A DNA stretch of 64,000 bases from Candidatus Bipolaricaulota bacterium (GCA_028278555.1 JANQEA010000077.1:97385-161384), one strand, 5' to 3'. Positions 45,974 through 55,636 are shown, numbered from the stretch's first letter. Translations and numbers: made by a program. The notes: generated by a model not told the origin, from the sequence alone.

Positions 45974-47041
45974 TCACTCCTCTTCGCCCAGCTCCGCCGC
46001 GGCGGACTGAAGCGCGTCGAGAAGTAGATCGAGCCCCCCCTCCAGAACCCCCGTGAGGTCATAGAGGCTGAGCCCGATCCGATGATCGGTGATCCGATTC
46101 TGCGGGAAGTTGTATGTTCGAATCTTTTCGCTCCGGTCGCCCGAGCCGATGTGGCTTCGACGTTTCGCTGAGAGTTCGGCTTGCTGCTCCTGATCGGCGC
46201 GGTCCTGCAGTCGGGCTCGCAGGACGCGGAGTGCCGACGCCTTGTTCTTGTGCTGCGACTTCTCGTCTTGGCAGGTGACGACGATCCCCGATGGGACATG
46301 TGTGATCCTCACTGCGGAGTCGGTCGTGTTGACCGATTGCCCGCCGGGCCCCGACGACCGGAAGACATCGATCCGCAGATCGTTCGGATCGATCTCGATC
46401 TCGACATCCTCGGCTTCCGGAAGGACAACGACACTTGCGGTCGATGTGTGGATCCGCCCCTGCGACTCGGTCTCCGGGACCCGCTGCACCCGGTGCACGC
46501 CCGACTCGTATCGTAGGAGTCCATAGGCCCCCTCTCCCTCGACAGCGAAGGTCAGCTGCTTGAACCCGCCGAGCGGTGTCGGATGGGTGTCCATCAGGGT
46601 CGTCTTCAGTCGACGCCGTTCGGCGAAGCGCGCGTACATCCGGAATAGATCGGAAGCGAAGAGCGCCGATTCGTCTCCGCCGGTCCCGGCGCGGATCTCG
46701 ACGATCGCCGTCTTCCGATCGTTCGGGTCGGGCGGCACGAGCTTCAGACGGATCTTCGCCTCGATGGCGGCGGCGCGCTCCCGATCCTCGGCGAGCGCCT
46801 CCTCCAGCTCTTCGCGAAGGTCTTCCTCGCTCTCGAGCATCTCCTCTTCCTCTGCGATCGAGGACTGAAGACCTTCCCACTCCTCGCCGAGTTCGATCAG
46901 TTCGCGGAGATGGGCGTAGCGCTGGGTCAGCTCACGGTAGTCCGGTCCGGCGATCACCGCCGGGTCGGTCATCCGCTGCTCGATTTCGGATCGTTCGGCC
47001 CGCGCCTCATCAATCTTCTCGTGAATGGAAAGGGGAGACAT
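45974..47041 (-). CDS. prfA: Peptide chain release factor 1
   Basis: Recognises UAA and UAG stops. The 355-residue protein has the helical N-domain ([20 protein letters not shown]), the codon-recognition region [20 protein letters not shown] (the PxT-equivalent lies within), and the catalytic GGQ loop in [21 protein letters not shown]-terminal sequence [20 protein letters not shown] is typical RF1. The ATG has no clear ribosome site. An 88-residue coiled-coil gene ends 34 bases upstream and may be co-transcribed. Confidence 0.97.
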   Translation of the reverse strand: MSPLSIHEKIDEARAERSEIEQRMTDPAVIAGPDYRELTQRYAHLRELIELGEEWEGLQSSIAEEEEMLESEEDLREELEEALAEDRERAAAIEAKIRLKLVPPDPNDRKTAIVEIRAGTGGDESALFASDLFRMYARFAERRRLKTTLMDTHPTPLGGFKQLTFAVEGEGAYGLLRYESGVHRVQRVPETESQGRIHTSTASVVVLPEAEDVEIEIDPNDLRIDVFRSSGPGGQSVNTTDSAVRITHVPSGIVVTCQDEKSQHKNKASALRVLRARLQDRADQEQQAELSAKRRSHIGSGDRSEKIRTYNFPQNRITDHRIGLSLYDLTGVLEGGLDLLLDALQSAAAELGEEE

Positions 47042-47075
47042 AACGATTCAAACGTACGGGAACGGTTCGAGGCTT

Positions 47076-47342
47076 TCAACCGGCGGCAGCCGACAGTTGC
47101 TGACGGAGGAAGCCGACTTCGTCGCGCAGGGACTCGATCTGCCCGTCCTTATCCCTGAGGCGCTCGTAGAGCTGGCGGATCAGATCATGACCGCCGAGAA
47201 CCGATCCCTGCTGGAGCGCGCGGACGTGCTCGCGGAGGAAGATGACCTGCTCGGCAAGGATCCGCTCCACGTCGCTCGCGAATTCGATCGCATCGAGCGA
47301 CGTCTCGGCGAGCAGCTTGTCGACGAACTCGTTTGGCTCCAT
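47076..47342 (-). CDS. Small coiled-coil protein of unknown function
   Basis: An 88-residue acidic, helical protein. The C-terminal half (RQLYERLRDKDGQIESLRDEV) is a coiled coil and the N-terminal half (MEPNEFVDKLLAETSLDAIE) is helical as well. No family recognised. It precedes prfA on the same strand, and its composition and codon use look like those of a real gene. GGAG lies 12 bases before the ATG. Confidence 0.6.
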   Translation of the reverse strand: MEPNEFVDKLLAETSLDAIEFASDVERILAEQVIFLREHVRALQQGSVLGGHDLIRQLYERLRDKDGQIESLRDEVGFLRQQLSAAAG

Positions 47343-47646
47343 GGGCCGAGCGTACTCCGCAGGCTAGGCACCAGGCCGGACAGACGACCCGCGCTCGTCG
47401 GACGTTACGCACATTACATTCGTTCGGTTGCTCCCACACAAACGTCTTGGGGCTCTAGGAAGGGTGCGCAAGCCTGTCATGTGTGCGTAGTCGTCGCGCC
47501 AGCGCAGCCTAGTCGGCGTCTACCACCACATCAGCGCGAATTATCTGCAAGAGTATCTGGACGAGTTCGTATGTCGATGGTCGCACCGAGACGGGGAGCA
47601 TCGGCTGATGGATCTGGTGTTGTCCTCGTGTGCTGCCTAGCCCTTC
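47343..47646. other. Stretch without recognised gene
   Basis: About 300 bases between the coiled-coil gene and a GTG-started gene. No tRNA, hairpin or conserved frame is evident. TTTGTG followed 18 bases later by TGTAAT on the minus strand could be a weak promoter for the coiled-coil/prfA unit. Confidence 0.4.
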
Positions 47647-48153
47647 TCAGTACGACAGTCGCAAAGGCAGGACGTAGATGACGATGCCTATCCCAAGCTT
47701 GTCTGGCAGAGCATTCTTCGGCAGGTACGTCTCAATCTTGCCTGTGATGCTCAACCATCGGAACCGTATCAGGTCGACCTCAATGCCTATCCACGGGAGC
47801 ATGCTCCATCCAGGGCCAAGGGACCAGAGGCTGGAAGAATAACCTTCAACCAGGGTCGCGCCCGTAGTGATGAACACATAGTTTGGACTTGCGAAGAGCC
47901 GCGATATTGGAATGAGGCTCTCAATGAAGGGCTGTGGATCATCAGTTACTGAGAATCCCCCGCCGATCACCGTGTTCAGGTAGCGAAGTCTGAGGCCAAC
48001 CCATCGGAGATCGGAATTGACGGAGAATGGCGAGAACGATGCGTAGTTCAGGATGCGCCAGCCCAAGCCAGCCTCAACCGTTGTCGCTAGTACCGGGATG
48101 GTTACGACAGCTACGGTTAGGCCGACAAGTAGTGCCACGACTAGAGATCGCAC
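47647..48153 (-). CDS. Exported hypothetical protein
   Basis: A 168-residue protein with a GTG start supported by GGAGG five bases upstream. Its N-terminus MRSLVVALLVGLTVAVVTIP is a signal peptide (cleavage near VLA). The body alternates hydrophobic strands (GLGWRILNYASFSPF, LRWVGLRLRYLNTVIGG, IGIEVDLIRFRWLSITGK) and ends VIYVLPLRLSY, as in small outer-membrane barrels. No family recognised; no operon partner. Confidence 0.6.
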   Translation of the reverse strand: MRSLVVALLVGLTVAVVTIPVLATTVEAGLGWRILNYASFSPFSVNSDLRWVGLRLRYLNTVIGGGFSVTDDPQPFIESLIPISRLFASPNYVFITTGATLVEGYSSSLWSLGPGWSMLPWIGIEVDLIRFRWLSITGKIETYLPKNALPDKLGIGIVIYVLPLRLSY

Positions 48154-48228
48154 ATTGGCCTCCGTGAATCAGGTGAAGTGATGGCAAGCTAGCATGTGAA
48201 CCGGCAGAGGGGCAAGTCGAGTCGGAGA

Positions 48229-48750
48229 TCATTCGAGAGGCGTTGAGGGAGAGGCTGGGGGCGTAGCGTCTGGGCTACGGCTAGCTGTGAAGTCCGGTAT
48301 CCCCGTTGCCTTCCACCTGAAGTGCCACGGCCGCCGCGCAGTACGAGTTGAGATTGTGAAGTCGTGCGTTCCCTGGCCCGTTATCGTGTAGTTCCCTCGG
48401 TTGATTGCGACACCACTGGACGAATCTGTGGCAACCCAGCGCCCCATACGAACACCGTAGACCTTCAGGTTCGGCGGAGCCTTGAACGGGATGGGGTAGC
48501 GAACGCACTGGGTGCCCATCTCGTTTGTGCCGCTTTGCCTACCTCGCTGTGTGAGGGTCCTTTTCGACCGGCGTCCTGCGAAGAACGCAACGAGCAAGCA
48601 GCCGCCAAATGCCGCAAGCCACGCAGGCCAGTTCGAGCCAGAGATATCAACGACGATGCCGCGCACGCTCTGAGCAAGGCTCAGGATCGAGCACACGGAC
48701 CCTGCGAAGGTGATGCCCAACAAGGTGTAACGTATCCAGGCGTGTCGCAT
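48229..48750 (-). CDS. Hypothetical two-helix membrane protein
   Basis: About 173 residues from an ATG at 48750; a longer frame begins at 48828. Two hydrophobic segments (YTLLGITFAGSVCSILSLAQ and WPAWLAAFGGCLLVAFFAG) precede a soluble part of about 100 residues with short strands (LKVYGVRMGRWVATD, NRGNYTITGQGTHDFTIST) and a low-complexity proline/serine end. No ribosome site is convincing and no family recognised. Real status moderately likely. Confidence 0.45.
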   Translation of the reverse strand: MRHAWIRYTLLGITFAGSVCSILSLAQSVRGIVVDISGSNWPAWLAAFGGCLLVAFFAGRRSKRTLTQRGRQSGTNEMGTQCVRYPIPFKAPPNLKVYGVRMGRWVATDSSSGVAINRGNYTITGQGTHDFTISTRTARRPWHFRWKATGIPDFTASRSPDATPPASPSTPLE

Positions 48751-48980
48751 AGCGCGTGTAAGGATAGCATGAGAAACGTCCCGAATGAAGACCGACTCAA
48801 CCCCAATCCACCCATCACATCCGCGCAACCACGCGCTGCCGTAAAGGGATAAGGGCGACGCACATCACATTCGTCCTCGTATCGGAGCCCGTCAACCGAC
48901 AATGCAACCACGAAAGAAGCTGGCGCTATCCGACTCTTCGAAGTCGGACCGCGCCAAGCTGAATCAGACTGCTCGTCTCT

Positions 48981-49556
48981 TCAGGGCAGTACGGTGAAGA
49001 AACAGATGGCTCCCGCCCACCAGGAGCCCTCGGGCATCTCGCCGAGCGCATCGAGAATCAGATCGACAGCCTTCGCGGGGCTATTCGCTTGGAGCCAATG
49101 AACGTCGTAGCCATCGCGCGTCCCGACAGAGTAGGGGATGGACAAGCGGGTCTCCGAGGCGATCACCAAGAGAACATGAAGCCCTGGCAGATCCCGCACG
49201 TAGAACGCACACCAGTCCGGCGCAGGATACCAGGCATCCGGAAGGATATAGGTCTCGCCGGGTTCGAGGGCCGGGGGTCGCTTGGGCGTGCAGTCGTAGA
49301 AAGGCATCTCCTTCATGATGAGCCCTTCCGGGGTGATGAAGAACGCCATGACGTAGCTCGTCCGGTCGACCTCGACTGTCACCGTGTACTCTTCCCACTG
49401 ATCGTATTCGCTGTCGCAGCCCTTGTTCATCTCCGCCACAAGGCCGGGCTGAACCAGCGGCTGCAGGAGCTGCTCCCATTCCTCCCGAGTCCCCGCACAC
49501 AGAACCAGCGTCGTGGCAATCAGGGATACTCCAACCACCAATAGCACTTTGCGCAT
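48981..49556 (-). CDS. Exported hypothetical protein
   Basis: A 191-residue protein with signal peptide MRKVLLVVGVSLIATTLVLC followed by AGTREEWEQLL. The middle (EEYTVTVEVDRTSYVMAFFI and GETYILPDAWYPAPDWCAFY) is beta-rich and contains four scattered cysteines; near the end ANSPAKAVDLILDALGEMPE is helical. The arrangement, with a surface-type sensor domain such as DUF4384, is only a resemblance. A GGAGGTGTG precedes the ATG. Single gene. Confidence 0.6.
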   Translation of the reverse strand: MRKVLLVVGVSLIATTLVLCAGTREEWEQLLQPLVQPGLVAEMNKGCDSEYDQWEEYTVTVEVDRTSYVMAFFITPEGLIMKEMPFYDCTPKRPPALEPGETYILPDAWYPAPDWCAFYVRDLPGLHVLLVIASETRLSIPYSVGTRDGYDVHWLQANSPAKAVDLILDALGEMPEGSWWAGAICFFTVLP

Positions 49557-49755
49557 GGATCCACACCTCCATCGTCGTTTCTAGCATATCTCCCGAGATA
49601 CCTCAAGCAGACTCCCTCGTCTTACCGCTGAGTCCACCGTCGGAATCCGACCCACCGGAAGCCGCCGGAAGTCCGGTGCAGATGGGCGGAATGTCCCGAC
49701 TGAGCCGATCCGCTGGCGCGGCGCGAACCTCTCACTTCAGGCAGGATCTGAGGAA

Positions 49756-50634
49756 ATGGCAACCATCAGCGTGGATCAGAAGGCGTGCATCCGCTGCGGA
49801 GCCTGCGTGGATGTCTGCAATATCGCTCGGGTGTTCGAGCTTGACGAGGGCGGCTCGGTCGCCGTCCGGCCCGAGGCCTGTTGGAACTGCGGCCAGTGCG
49901 TCGCCGTCTGCCCAACCGACGCCATCGATCATGACGGATTCCCGCTCGAGGACTGCCCGATGATCGGGGAGAAGGATATCCCGTCGATCGAGGAGCTGAC
50001 GACCGCCTACCGCGCTCGCCGCTCCTGCCGAACCTTTGAGGAGAAACCGGTTCCACGCGAAATCCTCCGCGAACTCGTCAGCCTCGCACGCTGGGCTCCG
50101 ACAGCCCAGAACAGCCAGTCCTTCGATTGGGTCGCCTTCGACGACAGTGCCCGGATCAACGAGCTGAGCACCATGACGGTCGGCGAACTGGGCCGTTTTG
50201 TGAGACTCGCAAGGAACCCACTCGCAGTGCCTTTCGTCAGGCTGATCGCCGGTCGGGGTGTCGCGAAGGAGCTGCGAAAGGCCAAACCGCTCGTCGACGG
50301 ACTCGCGGAGAAGCTCGCGCAAGGTCAAGACCCGGTCTTCTACCATGCGCCGGTCGTCCTGATCGGCCACAGCCCGGCCGCAAACAACTTCGGTCGCGAC
50401 GACGCGATCTTCGCTGCCTACAACCTAATGCTCGCCGCCGACCATTTCGGCCTCGGAACATGTCAGATCGGGTTCTTCCAGATCGTCTACGAGAAGAGTC
50501 GCCGACTCCAGCGGAAGACGGCGCTCCCCGACGGCCGGAAAGCGCAGGTCGTTCTCGCACTCGGGTACGCACGGCATTCGTTCCGCCGCGCTCTTCCACG
50601 CCGGTCGCCGAACCTGTCCTGGAATCCCAGATAG
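49756..50634 (+). CDS. Ferredoxin-nitroreductase fusion protein
   Basis: A 292-residue redox enzyme. Residues 1-60 hold two 4Fe-4S motifs, CIRCGACVDVC and CWNCGQCVAVCPTDAI, and residues 80-290 form a nitroreductase fold with the FMN-binding RARRSCRTFEEKPV, WAPTAQNSQSFDWVAF and GLGTCQIGFF. Fused proteins of this kind occur widely in anaerobes and probably reduce their substrate with ferredoxin-type electrons instead of NADPH. TGAGGA precedes the ATG. A divergent relation to the previous gene exists but no shared operon. Confidence 0.92.
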   Translation: MATISVDQKACIRCGACVDVCNIARVFELDEGGSVAVRPEACWNCGQCVAVCPTDAIDHDGFPLEDCPMIGEKDIPSIEELTTAYRARRSCRTFEEKPVPREILRELVSLARWAPTAQNSQSFDWVAFDDSARINELSTMTVGELGRFVRLARNPLAVPFVRLIAGRGVAKELRKAKPLVDGLAEKLAQGQDPVFYHAPVVLIGHSPAANNFGRDDAIFAAYNLMLAADHFGLGTCQIGFFQIVYEKSRRLQRKTALPDGRKAQVVLALGYARHSFRRALPRRSPNLSWNPR

Positions 50635-50673
50635 CTGTGCTGCTCGAAGCCTGCACGCCGGCTTGACCAGGCT

Positions 50674-50702
50674 TTGCCATGGACTGAGCGATCTCCTATC
50701 CT
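50674..50702 (+). promoter_or_regulatory. Promoter before the PPOX-fold gene
   Basis: TTGCCA at 50674-50679, a 17-base spacer and TATCCT at 50697-50702, 30 bases before the ATG at 50733. Confidence 0.5.
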
Positions 50703-50732
50703 CCATCCACCTGATTCCACGGAGGTCATCGG

Positions 50733-51161
50733 ATGAGCGACATCAAAGAGAGGATTCTGGCGGTGTTGCAGCAGGGACACGGCTTTCTCGCCAGCCTGGC
50801 GACGATCACCGAGGACGGAGCTCCCTGGGTTCGCTACGTGATGGGCACGATTGACGACGGGATGACCATCCGGTTCGCAACCAGTCTCCACTCGAAGAAG
50901 GTCTCGCAGATCCGTGCAAACCCGAAAGTCCATCTCACGTGCGGCAATATCGATCCGAGCGTCGACGCACCGTACTTCCAGATCGAGGGGACAGCCGAGA
51001 TTTCGACCGACCTCGACGAGAAGAAGGGCGTCTGGCACGACGACCTCGCGCACTACTTCCAGGCACCGGAGAATCCTGGGTGGTGCGTGCTGAAGATCCG
51101 CCCGAACCGCATCAACGTCCATTCGATCACGACCATGGACACTGAGGTGTGGACGGAATAG
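50733..51161 (+). CDS. PPOX-fold flavin-binding protein
   Basis: A 142-residue split-barrel protein: HGFLASLATITEDGAPWVRY, IRFATSLHSKKVSQIRANPK, VHLTCGN and IEGTAEISTDLDEKKGVWHD, ending with the IRPNRINVHSITTMDT strand typical of the general-stress-type PPOX group. It is a third family member in the window, distinct from the two in the MarR operon. The MmcQ/YjbR gene begins nine bases after its stop, so they are probably co-expressed. Confidence 0.9.
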   Translation: MSDIKERILAVLQQGHGFLASLATITEDGAPWVRYVMGTIDDGMTIRFATSLHSKKVSQIRANPKVHLTCGNIDPSVDAPYFQIEGTAEISTDLDEKKGVWHDDLAHYFQAPENPGWCVLKIRPNRINVHSITTMDTEVWTE

Positions 51162-51169
51162 TCCGACCG

Positions 51170-51529
51170 ATGGAACTCGATCGCCTGCACGCCTATCTGC
51201 TCTCACTCCCCGGTGCCGTCGAGGAATACCCCTTCACGCCGGAGGTCCCGGTCTACAAGGTCGGCGGCAAAATGTTCGCCTACACCGCGCCGAACGACTT
51301 CCCGCCGCGGGTGACGATCAAGCTCGACCCGATTCAGGGCCAGATGATTCGGGCCTCGTACGAAGCCGTCCACGCCGGATACCACATGAACAAGGAACAC
51401 TGGAACACGATCACGCTCGACGGGAGCGTCCCGGAAGAAGAGCTCCTCTCTTGGATCGATGAGTCCTATGAGCTCGTCGTAGCAAACCTTCCGGCCAGCG
51501 CCCGGCGGAAGCTGACCGAGACCGAGTAA
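51170..51529 (+). CDS. MmcQ/YjbR family protein
   Basis: A 119-residue protein of the MmcQ/YjbR fold (CyaY-like, sometimes called DNA-binding). Features are LHAYLLSLPGAVEEYPFTPE near the start, VYKVGGKMFAYTAP, VTIKLDP and the HMNKEHWNTITLDGSVPEEE block with the conserved KxHWxT-like pattern, then WIDESYELVVANLP. The ATG at 51170 fits family N-termini; a GTG at 51149 is an in-frame option. Confidence 0.9.
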   Translation: MELDRLHAYLLSLPGAVEEYPFTPEVPVYKVGGKMFAYTAPNDFPPRVTIKLDPIQGQMIRASYEAVHAGYHMNKEHWNTITLDGSVPEEELLSWIDESYELVVANLPASARRKLTETE

Positions 51530-51620
51530 GATCTCCATCGCCTCATCCGCTCCGTGTCGATGCCGGCCCGAGGCAGCCGCGAAGTCGAGCCATCAGGAGG
51601 AGCCCAGAAAGGCGGAATCC

Positions 51621-53393
51621 GTGTCGAACCGATTCGAAGCGCTCCAGAAAGCCATCCAAGAGAACAACCTCGAGGCTGCCCGAGAGGTTCTCCGGGACTC
51701 GGCGGAGGCTGTGACGGCACACGACGGCGCCGGGCAGTCCGGCCTCCACTTCGCCGCCTACCAAGGGAGCGCCGAGATCGTCGATCTGCTGATCGTCTCC
51801 GGCGCGACGGTCGATGCAAGGACCGTCGTCGGATACACGCCGCTCCACTACGCCGCGTTCGCCGGACAGGCGGAGGCGTTCGAACGACTCCTTGAGGCCG
51901 GTGCGGACATCCGCTCGGTCGACGACTCCCTGACGACCGTGCTCCACGCGGCGGCGTTCGGTGGCAATCGCACGATCGTCGACCGATCTCTCGCCGCCGG
52001 AATCCCTCCCGGGGTGCTCAACCGCTACGACGAATCGCCGAACCACCGTGCAGCACAACGGAACCGGCTTGCCATCGTCCAGCATCTGATCGCCCAGGGC
52101 GCCGACCCTCGGCCGATCGACCGCTACGACCTCGGCCTCCTCCACAAGGCTGCGATCGGCGGCGCAGTGGAGACAACCGAGTGGCTGCTCGAAAACGGGC
52201 ACGATCCCGAAGCGCTCAACCTTCCCGGCGAAACGCCCCTTCACGTCGCTGCAGAGGCGGGGCGTGAGGAAACCGTTCGAGTTCTGATCGATCGGGGCGT
52301 AGTCATCGACAGTCGGACACACGAAGACACGACGCCGCTTCACGCCGCCGCCGCGGGTGGACACACTGAAATGGTCGAGCTCTTGCTGGCTCACGGCGCC
52401 GATCCGGAGGCGGCGGATCACCTCGGGCGCACACCCCTCCATGCCGCCGCGATTCGTGGACAGACCGACGTCGTCTGCCTTCTCCTCGATCGAGGGATTG
52501 ATCCCCGGAGAACCGATGTTGAGGGATGGACGCCGGTCGATCTCGCCACGGCCTACCGCCGTACGGAGATCCGGGAGCTTCTGTCGGAGCGGACCGGCGC
52601 CCCGGGGCGGTTCGATCCCGAGATGATCGACGGTCTGACAGCGCGGCCGGTTCCCCGAGGTGAGATGCTCGTCTGGTATCTCGGCCACAGCGGCTGGGCG
52701 ATCCGGACCGCCAACCATTGGTTAATCATCGACTACGCGCCAGGCGCGCCGGACCGCGACGATGCATCGCTGCTGAACGGCCGGATCCGGATCGAGCAAC
52801 TCGGCGACGCGCCTGCGCTCGTCTTTGTCACACACCATCACAACGACCATTTCGATCGTCGGGTTCTCACGTGGAGCGACCGTCCAGCGACCGAGTTCGT
52901 CTTTGGTTGGGACGCACCAAGCGACCTTCCCGGCATTCGTTTCGACGGACAGAGCGAACAGCAAGTCGGTGAAGCGCTCGTCCGCGCCATCCCCGCAACC
53001 GACGCCGGGTCAGCGTTCCTGATCGAAGTCGACGGACTGAGCATCTACCACGCAGGAGATCACACCGCGCAGGAAGACCCACCGGAGACCGCCTTCACCA
53101 AAGGGATCGATCGACTCGCAATACTCGGGACAACGCTCGATGCCGCGTTCCTGCCGGTCTTCGGGTGCGGCCTCCCAGAGACCGAGCCGCTACGAGCCGG
53201 GAACCGCTACACCATCGAGCGTCTCCGACCCCGCGCGGTCTTCCCGATGCACGTCGGCTGGACCGGATACTTCTACCGCCGGTTCGCGGACTGGGCAAAG
53301 GCTGCGGGAATCGGAACGCCACTCGGCATCGCCGATCAGCCCGGCGACCGATTCCACGTGCGAGAAGGCACCGTCGAGCAGGTATGGACCTAG
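51621..53393 (+). CDS. Ankyrin-repeat protein fused to a metallo-beta-lactamase-fold domain
   Basis: A 590-residue two-part protein. Residues about 5-335 are nine to ten ankyrin repeats (e.g. GQSGLHFAAYQGSAEIVDLL, GYTPLHYAAFAGQAEAFERL, GRTPLHAAAIRGQTDVVCLL), some eroded. From about residue 350 a UlaG-type MBL domain follows: VWYLGHSGWAIRTANHWLII, THHHNDHFDRR with the zinc motif, IYHAGDHTAQ and PMHVGWTGYF. There is no signal peptide. The fusion suggests a hydrolase steered by protein contacts, but substrate and partner are unknown. GTG start with GGCGG upstream; the stop overlaps the next gene by ten bases. Confidence 0.85.
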   Translation: MSNRFEALQKAIQENNLEAAREVLRDSAEAVTAHDGAGQSGLHFAAYQGSAEIVDLLIVSGATVDARTVVGYTPLHYAAFAGQAEAFERLLEAGADIRSVDDSLTTVLHAAAFGGNRTIVDRSLAAGIPPGVLNRYDESPNHRAAQRNRLAIVQHLIAQGADPRPIDRYDLGLLHKAAIGGAVETTEWLLENGHDPEALNLPGETPLHVAAEAGREETVRVLIDRGVVIDSRTHEDTTPLHAAAAGGHTEMVELLLAHGADPEAADHLGRTPLHAAAIRGQTDVVCLLLDRGIDPRRTDVEGWTPVDLATAYRRTEIRELLSERTGAPGRFDPEMIDGLTARPVPRGEMLVWYLGHSGWAIRTANHWLIIDYAPGAPDRDDASLLNGRIRIEQLGDAPALVFVTHHHNDHFDRRVLTWSDRPATEFVFGWDAPSDLPGIRFDGQSEQQVGEALVRAIPATDAGSAFLIEVDGLSIYHAGDHTAQEDPPETAFTKGIDRLAILGTTLDAAFLPVFGCGLPETEPLRAGNRYTIERLRPRAVFPMHVGWTGYFYRRFADWAKAAGIGTPLGIADQPGDRFHVREGTVEQVWT

Positions 53394-54937
53394 GCCGGAG
53401 CACCGGCGCGCGGATCCTCCTCGCCTTCCTCATCGGGGCGGCCGTCGCAGCGCTCTCCATCGTCGGGGAGGAATCGGCCCCGTTCCCCTACCCATTCGAG
53501 AACCGGAACATGTTCTTCGGCCTCAGCCTGATCAATCCGGCAAAGCACGCAGCGGCCGTCGCCGACCTCGGGATCTCGTGGTTGTCACTTCAACCTCACG
53601 TCCTTTGGATGGCAATCGAGAAGGAACCGGGCGTCTACGATTGGGCCAAGCTCGACGATGAAGTCCGTGCGCTGCAGGCGCTCGGTCTCGACGTCACGAT
53701 GGTCCTCTCCCCGCTGATCAACGCCTTCGGCGACGAGCGCCAGGAGATCATCGACGTCATCGCGGAGTACCCGTCGTTCATCCACTTCATGCGGCAGGGC
53801 GTCGGACGCGAGTACCGACTCCATCCCCAGGGGGAGACGCTCCCACTCTGGAGGGCGTTCGTCCGGGCGGCTGTCGATCGCTACGACGGCGACGGCGCGA
53901 ACGACATGCCCGGCCTCCGCTACCAGATTCGGAACTGGCATGTCGTCGAGGAGTATCCGACGCCGTCGATCCCCGACGAGCGCGTCTACGTCGATCTCCT
54001 CTCACAGGCCTACGAAATCATCCATGAGGAGAACCCGAACGCGCGGGTCATCCTCGCCGGCCTCGCCGGCAACTACGCGCACTGGTTCGCGTTCATGGAC
54101 GGGACGATCGACGACCCGCTCGCCGGGGCAGTCGACGGCGTTCTGATGACACGCTCCGAGATGAACGACAGCCCGGTCTGGTCGTTCCGGAAGGCGCGCT
54201 ACGAATGGCTGGTCGAACAAGCATTCGATTCCTTCGACGTCATGGATCTCCACGCCTACATCCCGGTCGAGTCGTTTCTCGAAGGGGAGATCGAATACCT
54301 GAACCGATTGATGACGCGCTTCGGCGAACCGAAGCCGATCTGGATCATCGAGGGCGGCGGTCCGCACAAGAACTTCCCCGGTTACCCCACGGTCAACTCG
54401 CCGGCCGACGAGATCTTCGGCTGGGGGTCCTTCGTGGAGAACGCCGAGTTCGTCGTCAAGCTCCATGCGATCAGCGCCGCGATGGGCGTCGAGCGACAGC
54501 ACTGGGGTCTCGGCGGGATGAAGGGCGAGAACGCCTACTGGGACGGCCCATGGTGCGGGATGGGCCTCCTCGATTGGCACGACGATCACCGGAAACCGTC
54601 GTATTACACGTTCAGGCTGATGGTCGAGATGCTCGGCGGGTTCACCGCGTGTGACGATGCAAGCTTCGACGACGTCCGCGCCTTCCGATTCACGTTCGCC
54701 GCCGATCAGAGCGGAGCGCAGGAAGGCCCCGCAGTCTTCGTCCTGTGGAACCCCAGTGAAGCGGAGGCGCCGGTCGATGCCTCCGCACTTCTCGGCGACA
54801 CCGGGGTCCTCGTCACCCGAATCGTCACCGAGCTTGACGAGACCGGCAAACCGATCGTCCACGTACCGGAGGTCGTCCGATCGACCGAGATCCCGATCGG
54901 CATCACACCGATCTTCGTCGAGCTTCACCGTCCGTAG
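53384..54937 (+). CDS. Glycoside hydrolase-like (clan GH-A type) protein with N-terminal anchor
   Basis: A 517-residue protein from the ATG at 53384. A hydrophobic segment (RILLAFLIGAAVAALSIVG) is a signal peptide or anchor; a TIM-barrel-type body follows: FFGLSLINPAKHAAAVADLG, ISWLSLQPHVLWMAIEKEPG, YDWAKLDDEVRALQALGLDV. Candidate catalytic residues are a glutamate in NWHVVEEYP and the strand-7 glutamate in PIWIIEGGGP. A beta-rich C-terminal domain (residues about 425-517) ends the protein. The family number cannot be set by eye. A much longer open frame upstream lies inside the ankyrin gene and is rejected. Confidence 0.78.
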   Translation: MDLGRSTGARILLAFLIGAAVAALSIVGEESAPFPYPFENRNMFFGLSLINPAKHAAAVADLGISWLSLQPHVLWMAIEKEPGVYDWAKLDDEVRALQALGLDVTMVLSPLINAFGDERQEIIDVIAEYPSFIHFMRQGVGREYRLHPQGETLPLWRAFVRAAVDRYDGDGANDMPGLRYQIRNWHVVEEYPTPSIPDERVYVDLLSQAYEIIHEENPNARVILAGLAGNYAHWFAFMDGTIDDPLAGAVDGVLMTRSEMNDSPVWSFRKARYEWLVEQAFDSFDVMDLHAYIPVESFLEGEIEYLNRLMTRFGEPKPIWIIEGGGPHKNFPGYPTVNSPADEIFGWGSFVENAEFVVKLHAISAAMGVERQHWGLGGMKGENAYWDGPWCGMGLLDWHDDHRKPSYYTFRLMVEMLGGFTACDDASFDDVRAFRFTFAADQSGAQEGPAVFVLWNPSEAEAPVDASALLGDTGVLVTRIVTELDETGKPIVHVPEVVRSTEIPIGITPIFVELHRP

Positions 54938-54988
54938 CTCCCGTTGCTCGCCTCCCGAGAACCGCCGATAATCGCACCAAGGAGCCCC

Positions 54989-55636
54989 ATGAGAACACGA
55001 ATCTACACCTTCGAGTCGGATCAGATCGTCGTCCACTGGGACTACCACCGGTGCATCCACGTCGAGGCGTGCATCCGGGAACTCCCATCCGTCTTCTGTC
55101 GGGACGAGCGCCCGTGGATCCACCCGGAACGCGGCACGGCCGACGACATCGTCAGGGCGTGCGAGGCCTGCCCGACCGGCGCACTTCACTACGAGCGAAA
55201 GGACGGCGGTCCGGCCGAGATGACGCCCGAGAAGAACACGATCACCGTCTCTTCCGATGGCCCTCTGTTCGTCAAGGGTGACGTCCGGATCACGGATGCC
55301 GCCGGCGAGACGATCCTGACGGACACACGCGTCGCGCTCTGCCGGTGCGGTCGGACACGGAACAAGCCCCTCTGCGACGAGAGCCATCTGGAGGCAGGAT
55401 TCACCGCCGAAGGGGCGCTGACCGAGGCGCACGTCAAGAACGGAGATGGACGCGAGTCGGAGGGAGGCGAGCTGGTCATCCGCGCCATCGAACCGGGACC
55501 GCTCACGATCAAGGGATCGGCCGAGATCGCTGGCGATCGCTCTCCCAATTGTTGCCACGTCCGCGTCGGGGCGCTCTGCTGCTGCGGCAAGTCGAAGAAC
55601 AAGCCCTTCTGCGACGGGAGCCACGCGGAAGGATGA
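54989..55636 (+). CDS. Iron-sulfur protein with Fer4_19 and two CDGSH domains
   Basis: A 215-residue protein. The N-terminal YjdI/Fer4_19 module carries cysteines in HRCIHVEAC and ACEACPTGAL. Two CDGSH domains follow: CRCGRTRNKPLCDESH (near residue 115) with glutamate in place of the usual glycine, and CCCGKSKNKPFCDGSH at the C-terminus, fully canonical. Each CDGSH domain binds a redox-active [2Fe-2S] cluster with three Cys and one His. AAGGAG precedes the ATG at 54989. The stop overlaps the next gene in ATGA, so it is paired with a membrane protein. Confidence 0.92.
   Translation: MRTRIYTFESDQIVVHWDYHRCIHVEACIRELPSVFCRDERPWIHPERGTADDIVRACEACPTGALHYERKDGGPAEMTPEKNTITVSSDGPLFVKGDVRITDAAGETILTDTRVALCRCGRTRNKPLCDESHLEAGFTAEGALTEAHVKNGDGRESEGGELVIRAIEPGPLTIKGSAEIAGDRSPNCCHVRVGALCCCGKSKNKPFCDGSHAEG

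Noticed and set aside
48852..48980. Repeated word CGCACATyACATTCGT near 47408 and 48856
   Set aside because: Two short partial matches without further extension; chance or a minor relic, not enough for a repeat call.
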